DNA of 18,720 nucleotides, taken from NCBI GenBank assembly GCA_005884305.1, contig VAYL01000165.1, positions 4,810 to 23,529 on the forward strand, in the 5' to 3' direction. The notes beneath the pieces are model-generated. The model ran no database searches, was not told the origin of the DNA, and was given only the letters and a program-made list of their open reading frames with translations. Positions 7,711 through 14,259 of this stretch are shown here, piece after piece (position 1 is the stretch's first letter; each line of letters starts with the position of its first letter). This DNA is from Actinomycetota bacterium. Its GTDB lineage: Bacteria; Actinomycetota; Thermoleophilia; Solirubrobacterales; 70-9. Position numbers and translations under genes: made by a program.

Positions 7711-8124
7711 GTGCGGGTGGCCCTGTTCTGTGCGCTGCTGGTAGCGGCGGTGATCGTTGCGGGCGTCGTCGTCCACGCTCGGACGCCGAAGCTCGAGCTG
7801 GAGGTCCTCCACATCCCGAAGAATCCGTTTACGCCGAACGGCGACGGGGACCACGACACCGCGCGGATCACCTTCTACGTGCGCGACAGCGACCCGAACT
7901 CGAAGGTCCAGATCGTCGGGCCTGAGAACGTGGTGATTCGAACCCTCTACCGGGGCCCGCTCGTCGCCTACAAGCACAGGACGTTCAGGTGGAACGGCCG
8001 CACCAGCGCGGGGCGCTTGGCGAGTCCGCGCGACGGGTACCGGCTCCGGGTGGTCCTGCCGGGCCAGGACCGTGACATGGTCTACCCGACCCAGATCCGT
8101 CTGACCCAGTCGAGCGGGACGTGA
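7711..8124 (+). CDS. Small membrane-anchored FlgD-Ig-like protein
   Basis: The predicted protein is 137 aa with one N-terminal hydrophobic segment (about 4-21) that could be a signal anchor or uncleaved signal peptide. An extracytoplasmic beta domain follows. It contains PFTPNGDGDHDTARITFYV (39-57) and ends in a FRWNGRTSAGRLASPRDGYRL segment (92-111). This N-G-D-G start with W-(N/D)-G-x-x-x-x-G ... P-x-G-x-Y is typical of FlgD-type Ig-like domains, also found near secreted-protein C-termini. No flagellar gene is nearby, so a flagellar hook role is unlikely. It starts 5 nt after the LytR_C gene and its stop overlaps the next start (GTGA). The tight packing suggests a structural or scaffold role in glycan export, which is inference. 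Confidence 0.7.
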   Translation: MRVALFCALLVAAVIVAGVVVHARTPKLELEVLHIPKNPFTPNGDGDHDTARITFYVRDSDPNSKVQIVGPENVVIRTLYRGPLVAYKHRTFRWNGRTSAGRLASPRDGYRLRVVLPGQDRDMVYPTQIRLTQSSGT

Positions 8125-9680
8125 CGGCGTCGGCTCCTGAGTTCATCGGGATGCTCGTCTCCTGCGGGGCGGCCGCCACCGCGCTCCTCGCTCGCGACGC
8201 AAGACTCAGATACGCCGCAGCTGTCGTGGCCATCGCCGCCGCACCGGCGCTGGTGCTCGGCAATGTCTGGGACACCTCGCGCGTCGTATCGCTGCGTCAT
8301 CCACCGGAGAAGCTCGCGGCCGTGTGCGTCGCCGCGGTCGTCGCGGCGGCGATCGTCGGCGCGATCTTCCGCCGCTACGAGGGGGCGTTCCCGATCGCGG
8401 CGTTCGCCGTACTCCCCCTGCGCGTGCCCGTGACGGTGGGAGGGCAGACCGCGCACCTTCTCGTGCCGCTTTACCTCGTGATCGCGGGCGGCGTGCTCTC
8501 CTACGGCTACGCGGCGCTGCGGGGAACCGAGGCACGCCAGGACGGCGCCCCCCCGGCCCACGCGGCGACGGTGCGCCCTCTGCTCGTCACCTGGCTCTAC
8601 CGGGTGCTGGCGGCGACGCTGGTGCTCTACGCGATCCAGACCTTCTATTCCGACGACGTCTCGAACGCGATCGAGAACGCGTCTTTCTTCCTAGTTCCCT
8701 TTGCGCTCCTGTTCGCGATGTTCGGCGACGTCCGCTGGAGCGATCGTCTGCTCACCTGGATCCTCGTGACCGTCACCGCCGTGGCGCTCGTGTTCGCCGG
8801 CGTGGCGTTCTGGGAGTACGCGGCGCGCGATCTTCTACTCAGCAGAGGCGACCTCCTCGCATCGAACCAGCTGCACCTGTACTTCCGGGTGAACTCGCTC
8901 TTCTATGACCCGAACATCCTCGGCCGCGACCTCGCGCTGGTCCTGGTGGCGCTGGGCGCCTATCTCGCCTGGGCGAGAAGCGGACGGCTAGCAGCGGTGG
9001 CCGCGGTGTCGGCGGGGATCCTGCTCGCGGCCCTGGCCCTGAGCTTCTCGATCACGGGATTCGTGGCGCTTGTGGCTGGGCTCCTGGTCGTGATGGCGCT
9101 GCGCTGGGGTTTGCGCCGGGCGATCGGCGCCGGGCTGGCCATCGTGGCCGCCGCGGCGATCTTCGCCGCTGTGAGCGGCGTCGGGCGGACGGATCTGAGC
9201 TCCACTGACAAGATCAACACGAACCTTTCGGCCGGCCGCGTGAGCCTGATCACCGGCGGCTATGACCTCACGCGCGACCGGCCGGTCTACGGATGGGGCT
9301 CGGGCTCCTTCGGCAAGGCATTCAAGGACCACGTCGACAAGCACGCTCAGACGACCGTCTCCCATAGCGAGCCGCTCACGGTGGGGGCCGAACAGGGCGC
9401 AATCGGGCTCGTGGTGTACGCGGCCCTCATCGTTCTGAGCCTGCTCATCCTGCTGCCGGGCGCACGAGAATCCCTGGCGGCCACCGCGGTGGCGGGTTGC
9501 TACATCGCCCTGTTCGTGCACAGCCTGGGATACGCGGACTTCAGCGTCGACCCGGCGATGTGGGCACTGCTCGGCGTGGCGGTCGCCCTGCGGCTTCGCC
9601 GGTCCGGCGGGGTGGAGCTGCCCGCGCCCGATCCGGCCGGCCAGCCGCCCGCGCGCGATCCGCGGCCCGCGACAGCGTAA
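8121..9680 (+). CDS. O-antigen ligase/polymerase family protein (Wzy_C)
   Basis: The predicted protein is 519 aa with about ten to twelve hydrophobic spans. One large extracytoplasmic loop before the last spans carries the family pattern: SAGRVSLITGGYDLTRDRP with Arg373, then GWGSGSFGKAF, then TVSHSEPLTVGAEQGAIGL with His415. In WaaL-type ligases an Arg and a His in this region are essential for moving glycan from the undecaprenyl-diphosphate carrier; Wzy polymerases share the fold. Without an outer membrane or lipid A core, a polymerase or a glycan/protein ligase is more likely than a true O-antigen ligase. The C-terminal 30 residues are Pro/Ala-rich. The GTG start overlaps the previous stop by 4 nt, and the flippase gene follows after 6 nt. 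Family assignment is secure, but polymerase versus ligase is not resolved. Confidence 0.88.
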   Translation: MTASAPEFIGMLVSCGAAATALLARDARLRYAAAVVAIAAAPALVLGNVWDTSRVVSLRHPPEKLAAVCVAAVVAAAIVGAIFRRYEGAFPIAAFAVLPLRVPVTVGGQTAHLLVPLYLVIAGGVLSYGYAALRGTEARQDGAPPAHAATVRPLLVTWLYRVLAATLVLYAIQTFYSDDVSNAIENASFFLVPFALLFAMFGDVRWSDRLLTWILVTVTAVALVFAGVAFWEYAARDLLLSRGDLLASNQLHLYFRVNSLFYDPNILGRDLALVLVALGAYLAWARSGRLAAVAAVSAGILLAALALSFSITGFVALVAGLLVVMALRWGLRRAIGAGLAIVAAAAIFAAVSGVGRTDLSSTDKINTNLSAGRVSLITGGYDLTRDRPVYGWGSGSFGKAFKDHVDKHAQTTVSHSEPLTVGAEQGAIGLVVYAALIVLSLLILLPGARESLAATAVAGCYIALFVHSLGYADFSVDPAMWALLGVAVALRLRRSGGVELPAPDPAGQPPARDPRPATA

Positions 9681-9686
9681 GGCGAC

Positions 9687-11252
9687 ATGTTCGAGTACCT
9701 GCGCCGCCTCGCGACGACCGGTGCCGCGTACACGGCCTCGAGCGTTCTCTCGAAGCTGATCGCGGTCTTCCTGCTTCCGATCTATACGCACTACCTCACG
9801 CCCGCCGACTACGGCGCCGCGGAGGTGATGCTCGCGTCGGTGATCGCGGCGAGCATCGTCGTGAGGCTGGGGATCATCGAGGCCATTCTGCGCTTCTACT
9901 ACGTCGCCGGCGAGGAGCCGGGCGCGGTCGTCGCGACGGGGTTCGCCTCGGTTTTCTGGGTGGCGACGATCGCCTCGGTGCTGGCGCTGCCCTTCGCGGG
10001 GCCGATCTCGCAGGCATTGCTCGGGCACGAGGACGCGAATCTTGCGCGCCTCGCGATCCTGGGCCTCTGGACGCTCACGATGTACGAGTACGCGCTCACT
10101 CTGCTGCGCCTCGAGGAGCGCGCTCGCGCCTACTTCGGGATCACGGTCGTCAACGTCCTCATCACGATCCCGTTCACGGTCTTCTTGATCGTCGTCGAGG
10201 GGGAGCGGGCGAGCGGCATCCTGCTCGGCACGTATGGCACCGGCGCCGCGGTCGTGCTCTGGATGCTGTTTCGCGCGCGGCGCCGGCTGGCGCTCATCCC
10301 TGACCGCGCGCTGCTGCGCCGGATGTTCCGGTTCGGCCTCCCCACGATGCCGGCCGAGCTCTCCCTCTACTCGCTCAACTTCATCGACCGCATCATCCTC
10401 GCCCGCATGGTCGGCCTCGGGGAGGTTGGCCTGTACGCCCTTGCGGTCAAGTTCGCCCAGGCGATGCAGGTGCTGGCCCGCGGGCTGCAGCTCGCATGGC
10501 CGCCGCTCGCCTACTCGATCCGCGACGACGCCGAGGCCAGACGCGTCTACTCGCAGATCTTCACCTGGATCGCCGGCGTACTGGCATTCGGGGCGATCGG
10601 GCTATGGCTCGAGTCCCGCTGGATCGTCCGCCTGCTCGCCGCCGCCGACTACTTCCCGGCGTACCAGGCGATCGGCTTGGTCGCGACGGGCATCGCCCTG
10701 TACGCGCTGTACCTGGCAATGGTCGTCATTCTCGGCCGCACCGGCCGCACGGAGTTCAGCTTCCCGGCGACGATCGCCGCCGTCGCCTCGAACGTCGCTC
10801 TCAACCTGATCCTGGTCCCGTCGCACGGCATCGTCGGTGCCGGCATTGCCCTGGTCGCCTCCTACGTCATCGTGCTCGCGCTGATGTACGCGTTCACGCA
10901 GCGGCTCTTCCCCATCCGGTACGAGTGGGGCCGGCTGGCGCTCGTCGTGCTGTCGGCGGTGGCGCTCGTGGCCGTTGGTGAGACACTGCTGCCCACATCG
11001 GGCGCGGTCGGACTCATCAGCCGAGGAGCGCTGTGGCTGGCCTATCCGGGGGTGCTGTTCGCCGCCGGGTTCCTGCACCCGGAGGAGCGCGCAGGCCTGG
11101 CCGAGCTGCTCCGGCCGTCGGCGATCGCGGCGCGAGCGCGCGGCCTGCGAGCCGAGCCGGCGGGAAGCGAGCCACCGAAGGCCGAGCGGCCGGATCGCGG
11201 CCCGGAGATCTACGAGGTGGCCACGCGCGACGAGGACCGGTCCGGGACCTGA
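9687..11252 (+). CDS. Wzx-type oligosaccharide flippase (MOP superfamily)
   Basis: The predicted protein is 521 aa with about 12-14 membrane spans. The N-terminus (LSKLIAVFLLPIYTHYLTPADYG) is the typical opening of Wzx/RfbX-like polysaccharide transporters. A second half begins near RMFRFGLPTMPAELSLYSLN with FIDRIILARMVGLGEVGLYA, the internal repeat of the MOP fold. Such proteins flip undecaprenyl-diphosphate-linked oligosaccharides across the membrane. The last 55 or so residues form a charged cytoplasmic tail rich in Arg, Glu and Pro, longer than usual. The ATG at 9687 lies 6 nt after the polymerase stop, with only a weak AAGG upstream. It is the last gene of the operon; its stop is 16 nt from the convergent stop at 11269. 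Confidence 0.9.
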   Translation: MFEYLRRLATTGAAYTASSVLSKLIAVFLLPIYTHYLTPADYGAAEVMLASVIAASIVVRLGIIEAILRFYYVAGEEPGAVVATGFASVFWVATIASVLALPFAGPISQALLGHEDANLARLAILGLWTLTMYEYALTLLRLEERARAYFGITVVNVLITIPFTVFLIVVEGERASGILLGTYGTGAAVVLWMLFRARRRLALIPDRALLRRMFRFGLPTMPAELSLYSLNFIDRIILARMVGLGEVGLYALAVKFAQAMQVLARGLQLAWPPLAYSIRDDAEARRVYSQIFTWIAGVLAFGAIGLWLESRWIVRLLAAADYFPAYQAIGLVATGIALYALYLAMVVILGRTGRTEFSFPATIAAVASNVALNLILVPSHGIVGAGIALVASYVIVLALMYAFTQRLFPIRYEWGRLALVVLSAVALVAVGETLLPTSGAVGLISRGALWLAYPGVLFAAGFLHPEERAGLAELLRPSAIAARARGLRAEPAGSEPPKAERPDRGPEIYEVATRDEDRSGT

Positions 11253-11268
11253 TCCGATCCCGGCGCGG

Positions 11269-11829
11269 TCAGGCCAATCGGCTCCCGCGCGTGCGCCGGG
11301 CCAGCCGGTAGGCAAGTAGGACGACGCCGGCCACGGCCAAGCCGATTGCGATCCAAGCCCAGGCCGGCATCCCAGGACCGTCCGCTGGCGGGTCGGTTGG
11401 GGCCGACGCGGGCTGGTACGGCCGAATGCCCTGAGCGGCGCTGCGGTAGGCCCTGACCCCAGAAGCGTCCAGCCGGATCCAACCGCGGTGCTGCACGTTC
11501 ACGTATCCGTCCGCCGGGAACGCCTGCAGTACCTGAGCGCCGTTGGCTCGGCACGAGCCCGGGCACAGGATCACGCGGTACCACGGCCCGGATGGGCTCG
11601 GCGCCTCGGATGCCGGTTGACCGGTCGCCGTGGTCGTGCCCGCCGCGCTCACCTCCTCACCCCCGACGACCGGCTCCTCCATGTGGATCAGCGTCTGGCC
11701 GTCATGGAACGTGACCGTGCGGCATTCGCTCGGACCGCAGATGCGCGCGGCGCTGAACTGCCCGGCCGCCGCCGTGGGCATCAGCACGCACAGCGCGACG
11801 GCGGCGAGGATCAGGGTCAAGCGTCTCAT
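11269..11829 (-). CDS. Secreted membrane-anchored protein of unknown function, divergent from ECF sigma gene
   Basis: I do not recognise a family. The predicted protein is 186 aa. It starts with a signal peptide (MRRLTLILAAVALCVLMPTAAAG, cleavage likely after about 22), then an extracytoplasmic region with two cysteine pairs, CGPSEC (31-36) and CPGSC (89-93), a Thr/Pro/Ser-rich linker, and a C-terminal membrane span (about 164-182) ending in ARRTRGSR. This is a type I anchored protein whose cysteines could form disulfides. The ATG at 11829 is favoured over an upstream start at 11862 by a GGAGG site and because the signal peptide begins there. A promoter-like element matching the one before the sigma gene lies upstream, so it is a good candidate for a target of that sigma factor. 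Its role, for instance in sensing or protecting the envelope, is not known. Confidence 0.65.
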   Translation of the reverse strand: MRRLTLILAAVALCVLMPTAAAGQFSAARICGPSECRTVTFHDGQTLIHMEEPVVGGEEVSAAGTTTATGQPASEAPSPSGPWYRVILCPGSCRANGAQVLQAFPADGYVNVQHRGWIRLDASGVRAYRSAAQGIRPYQPASAPTDPPADGPGMPAWAWIAIGLAVAGVVLLAYRLARRTRGSRLA

Positions 11830-11834
11830 CGGAA

Positions 11835-11839
11835 CCTCC
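11835..11839 (-). promoter_or_regulatory. Ribosome binding site for the divergent secreted protein
   Basis: GGAGG on the minus strand is spaced 5 nt from the ATG at 11829. It supports this start over the in-frame codon at 11862. Confidence 0.7.
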
Positions 11840-11859
11840 GGGTTGGGCCTCTCACCGCT

Positions 11860-11888
11860 CATACAAGCCGGGGAGTGCGGAGGTTCCC
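11860..11888 (-). promoter_or_regulatory. Putative ECF-type promoter for the divergent secreted protein
   Basis: Reading the minus strand, GGGAACC (11888-11882) is followed by 16 nt and then TGTATG (11865-11860). GGAAC is the classic -35 core of many ECF sigma factors. The predicted start site, about 7 nt on, leaves a 5' leader of roughly 25 nt that includes the GGAGG site. The match to the plus-strand element (same -35, same spacing, same TGTA) is what makes this credible. Confidence 0.6.
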
Positions 11889-11897
11889 TGTCAGGTT

Positions 11898-11926
11898 GGG
11901 AACCGATCGCCCGCGCAGGCTGTACA
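11898..11926 (+). promoter_or_regulatory. Putative ECF-type promoter for the sigma factor gene
   Basis: GGGAACC (11898-11904), 16 nt, then TGTACA (11921-11926). The GTG of the sigma gene is only 9 nt after the element, so the transcript would be leaderless or nearly so. The -35 repeats of the two divergent promoters form a perfect 7-bp inverted repeat with a 9-nt centre (11889-11897). Autoregulation by the encoded sigma factor is the simplest reading. Confidence 0.6.
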
Positions 11927-11935
11927 AGAGGCGCA

Positions 11936-12496
11936 GTGGGGGACCGGCCACTGAGCGAGGGGCGCCTGATCGTCCGTGCCCGTGACGGAGACCAGCGGGC
12001 CTACCGTGAGCTCGTGGAGCAGAACCAGACAATCGCGTTCCGGGTCGCTTGGGCGATCACCGGTTCGGCAGCGGACGCCGAGGACGCCGCGCAGGACGGC
12101 TTCCTCAAGGCGTTCGGAGCCCTGCCGCGCTTCCGCGACGGCGCTCCCTTTCGCCCCTGGCTGCTGCGCATCGTCGCGAACGAGGCCCACAACCGCAGGG
12201 CATCGACGGAGCGTCGAGGGCGCCTCGCGCTGCGGGTGGCCGAGGAGCGCCGCGCCGACGACGCGGTCCCGTCGCCGGAGGCGGCGCTTCTCGACTCCGA
12301 GCGGCGCGACAGGCTCCTCGCCGCCGTTTCCCGCCTAGGCGACCGCGACCGCCTGGCGATCGTGTGCCGCTACCTGCTCGAGCTGAGCGAGGCCGAGATG
12401 GCGGCCGCCATGCGCTGCCGGCCCGGGACTGTCAAATCTCGCCTCGCGCGGGCGCTCGCGCACCTTCGCCGCGAGATCGGAGAGACCGATGGTTGA
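11936..12496 (+). CDS. ECF-type RNA polymerase sigma factor
   Basis: The predicted protein is 186 aa, the usual ECF size. Region 2 spans about residues 11-90, with RAYRELVEQNQTIAFRVAW, the DAEDAAQDGFLKAF core-binding stretch and FRPWLLRIVANEAHNRRAS. Region 4 spans about 124-180, with a helix-turn-helix LSEAEMAAAMRCRPGTVKSRLARAL. There is no extra C-terminal domain. The GTG at 11936 gives a complete region 2; a longer frame to 11630 runs antisense through the divergent gene and is not family-like. No Shine-Dalgarno site is seen, which agrees with a leaderless message from the promoter just upstream. The 3' end overlaps the anti-sigma candidate by 8 nt. It probably controls itself and the divergent secreted protein; control of the glycan genes is possible, but no matching promoter was seen before them. 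Confidence 0.92.
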   Translation: MGDRPLSEGRLIVRARDGDQRAYRELVEQNQTIAFRVAWAITGSAADAEDAAQDGFLKAFGALPRFRDGAPFRPWLLRIVANEAHNRRASTERRGRLALRVAEERRADDAVPSPEAALLDSERRDRLLAAVSRLGDRDRLAIVCRYLLELSEAEMAAAMRCRPGTVKSRLARALAHLRREIGETDG

Positions 12497-13271
12497 CCTC
12501 GAGCGCGATCTACAGCTTTTGCGCCGGGACGTCGTCGTCCCGGACACGCCGGACATCGCGGATGAGGTGGCGCGCCGCATGGCCGCAAGGGCACCTGCGG
12601 CCAAGCGCGCACGCCTCTCGCCCCGCGCGGCCCTCGCCCTGGCGGTGCTCGCGGCCCTCGTGCTCGCGGCTGGCGCGGTCGCGGCGATCCCGGACGCACG
12701 CCACGCCGTCCTGCGCGCGTTGGGGCTGGAGGGAGTCACGGTGGAACGCGTGGCAACGCAGCCCCACGCTCCGGTCGCGCACACGCTGCGGATAGGCCAG
12801 CCCGTGAGCCTGGAGCGCGCGGCCCGCGAGGTGTCCTTCCGGCCCCTCGTCCCGCGCGCCGTCGGCAATCCCGATCGCGTCGCGGTGTCCTTCGAGGCGG
12901 CCGGAGGCGAGCTGTCGCTCGTGTACGCGCCCGGGCGCGGGCTCCCGCGCAGCCGGTTCACGGGCGTCGGTCTCCTCGTCGGGGAGTTGCGCGGCGATCT
13001 CAACCCGGATCTGTTGAAGAAGGCGGTCGGTCCTGGCGGGCGCATCCGCACCCTGGCGATCCGCGGCCACCGGGCAATCTGGATCGCCGGGGCACCGCAT
13101 GAGCTCTTCTACGCCAATGCGCACGGCGGCGCAGGGGTGACAAAAGCGCGGCTCGCCGGCAACGTGCTGCTGGTGCAGCGCGGCAACGTGCTGGTACGGA
13201 TCGAAGGGGAGATGAAGCTGAAGGAGGCGCGACGCATCGCCGGCTCGCTGCGCCCGAGCGCGAGCGGCTAA
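12489..13271 (+). CDS. Probable membrane anti-sigma factor
   Basis: The predicted protein is 260 aa. It has a short cytoplasmic N-terminus (1-46), one membrane span (about 47-67, Ala/Leu/Val-rich) and an extracytoplasmic domain of about 190 residues. The distal part (IRTLAIRGHRAIWIAGAPHE, then NVLLVQRGNVLVRIEGEMKL) resembles DUF4367-type sensor domains that follow sigma genes in actinobacteria. Overlap with the sigma gene (ATG inside its last codons, GGAGAG 4 nt upstream) points to translational coupling, usual for a sigma/anti-sigma pair. The N-terminus lacks the His-x3-Cys-x2-Cys zinc motif of ZAS anti-sigma factors, so sigma binding would use another fold. The signal sensed is unknown. The stop overlaps the convergent GT2 stop within a CTAA. 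Confidence 0.75.
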   Translation: MVDLERDLQLLRRDVVVPDTPDIADEVARRMAARAPAAKRARLSPRAALALAVLAALVLAAGAVAAIPDARHAVLRALGLEGVTVERVATQPHAPVAHTLRIGQPVSLERAAREVSFRPLVPRAVGNPDRVAVSFEAAGGELSLVYAPGRGLPRSRFTGVGLLVGELRGDLNPDLLKKAVGPGGRIRTLAIRGHRAIWIAGAPHELFYANAHGGAGVTKARLAGNVLLVQRGNVLVRIEGEMKLKEARRIAGSLRPSASG

Positions 13272-14242
13272 GGGGTCGCCGCGGGCGTCGACGATCGCAG
13301 GTCGGCATTGGCTCGCGCGAGGTTGTATGCCTCGGCCGCCTCCCGCATCCCCTCGCCGTGGCTTGGCCGCAGCGCCTGGCGCGCGTGGAGCCAGTAGGTC
13401 GGCGGATCCTGATTCGGCAGGACGAGGGCGGCGAGCGCGCGTGGCAGGTACGAGAGCGACCACAGCACGCGCGAGAGCAGCACCACCGGCCGGGAGTGGT
13501 GCTTTTGCATGTACAGGTCGCGGCCGCGGTGGAACTGGACGATCCGCCGCCGCCCCCCGGCCGACCGGTCAGCGGCGAGCTGCTCGTGGTGGATCGCCCG
13601 GGCGCGGGGGACGTGGAGGATCCGCCATCCCGCGTCGTGGATTCGCCTCTGGAAGTCGACCTCCTCGGAGTAGACGAAAAAGTCGGGATCCAGGTAGCCG
13701 ACGCTCTCGGCCACCTCCCGCCGGACGAGCATCGTGCAGGACTGGACCCAGCCGACGTCGCGTGGCGGACCATCGCCGCCGTGGCTCTGCGTGACCAATC
13801 GGCGATGGAGCAACAGCGCCTGGGCCGTCGCGATCGCGAGGCCGGGGAAGCGCCACGCGCACGGGATTGGGTTTCGGTCCGGATCCACGAGCTGGGCGCC
13901 TGCGACCGCCGCCCCGGGGTCGTCGCGCAGAGCGGCGAGCAGCTCGGTGACAGCGCCGTCGATGAGCTCCGAATCCTCGTTGAGGAGGAGACAAACCCTG
14001 CCTCGAGCCTCGCGCATTATCAGCGTGTTGTTCTCCGCGAGACCGGCGCGGCGATCGCGGCGGATGATGCGGACCTCGGGAAACTCTCCCACGACCGCCT
14101 CGGCCGAGCCGTCGTCGGAGGCGTTGTCGAGGACGAGGATCTCGCTCTTTGTGTCCTCCGGATCCGTGCGCTTGATCGACCGCAGGCACTCGAGCAGGAA
14201 GTCCCGCCCGTTGGTGTTCACCACGCAGTAGGAAAGCTCCAT
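13268..14242 (-). CDS. Family 2 glycosyltransferase (rhamnosyltransferase-like)
   Basis: The predicted protein is 324 aa and probably cytoplasmic or membrane-associated. GT-A fold motifs are in order: an N-terminal strand (LSYCVVNTNGRDFLLECL), VLDNASDDGS (Asp39, Asp43-Asp44), LLLNEDSEL (the DxD equivalent, about 85-93), VQSCTMLVRREV, and FFVYSEEVDFQRRIHDAGW (188-206), which matches the F-x4-(E/D)-(E/D)-x-D-x2-x-R catalytic-base block of WbbL-type rhamnosyltransferases. The sugar cannot be read from sequence; no dTDP-rhamnose genes are present. The start is taken as ATG 14242, with GAGGA 8 nt upstream, rather than GTG 14248, which would leave a 2-nt spacer. It is transcribed alone, convergent with the anti-sigma gene and divergent from the GT4 gene. 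The tail, about 30 residues, is Ala/Arg-rich. Confidence 0.88.
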   Translation of the reverse strand: MELSYCVVNTNGRDFLLECLRSIKRTDPEDTKSEILVLDNASDDGSAEAVVGEFPEVRIIRRDRRAGLAENNTLIMREARGRVCLLLNEDSELIDGAVTELLAALRDDPGAAVAGAQLVDPDRNPIPCAWRFPGLAIATAQALLLHRRLVTQSHGGDGPPRDVGWVQSCTMLVRREVAESVGYLDPDFFVYSEEVDFQRRIHDAGWRILHVPRARAIHHEQLAADRSAGGRRRIVQFHRGRDLYMQKHHSRPVVLLSRVLWSLSYLPRALAALVLPNQDPPTYWLHARQALRPSHGEGMREAAEAYNLARANADLRSSTPAATP

Positions 14243-14250
14243 CGCCACAA

Positions 14251-14255
14251 TCCTC
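14251..14255 (-). promoter_or_regulatory. Ribosome binding site deciding the GT2 start
   Basis: GAGGA on the minus strand lies 8 nt before the ATG at 14242 but only 2 nt before the alternative GTG at 14248, which favours the ATG. It lies in the 17-nt gap between divergent start codons. Confidence 0.55.
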
Positions 14256-14259
14256 GCGA

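Noticed and set aside
7711..8124. Flagellar hook-capping protein FlgD
   Set aside because: Only the Ig-like portion is present, with an N-terminal anchor and no flagellar neighbours.
11242..11263. Inverted repeat CCGGGA/TCCCGG across the wzx stop as a bidirectional terminator
   Set aside because: Only 6 bp with a 10-nt loop and no T-run on either side; likely chance in GC-rich DNA.
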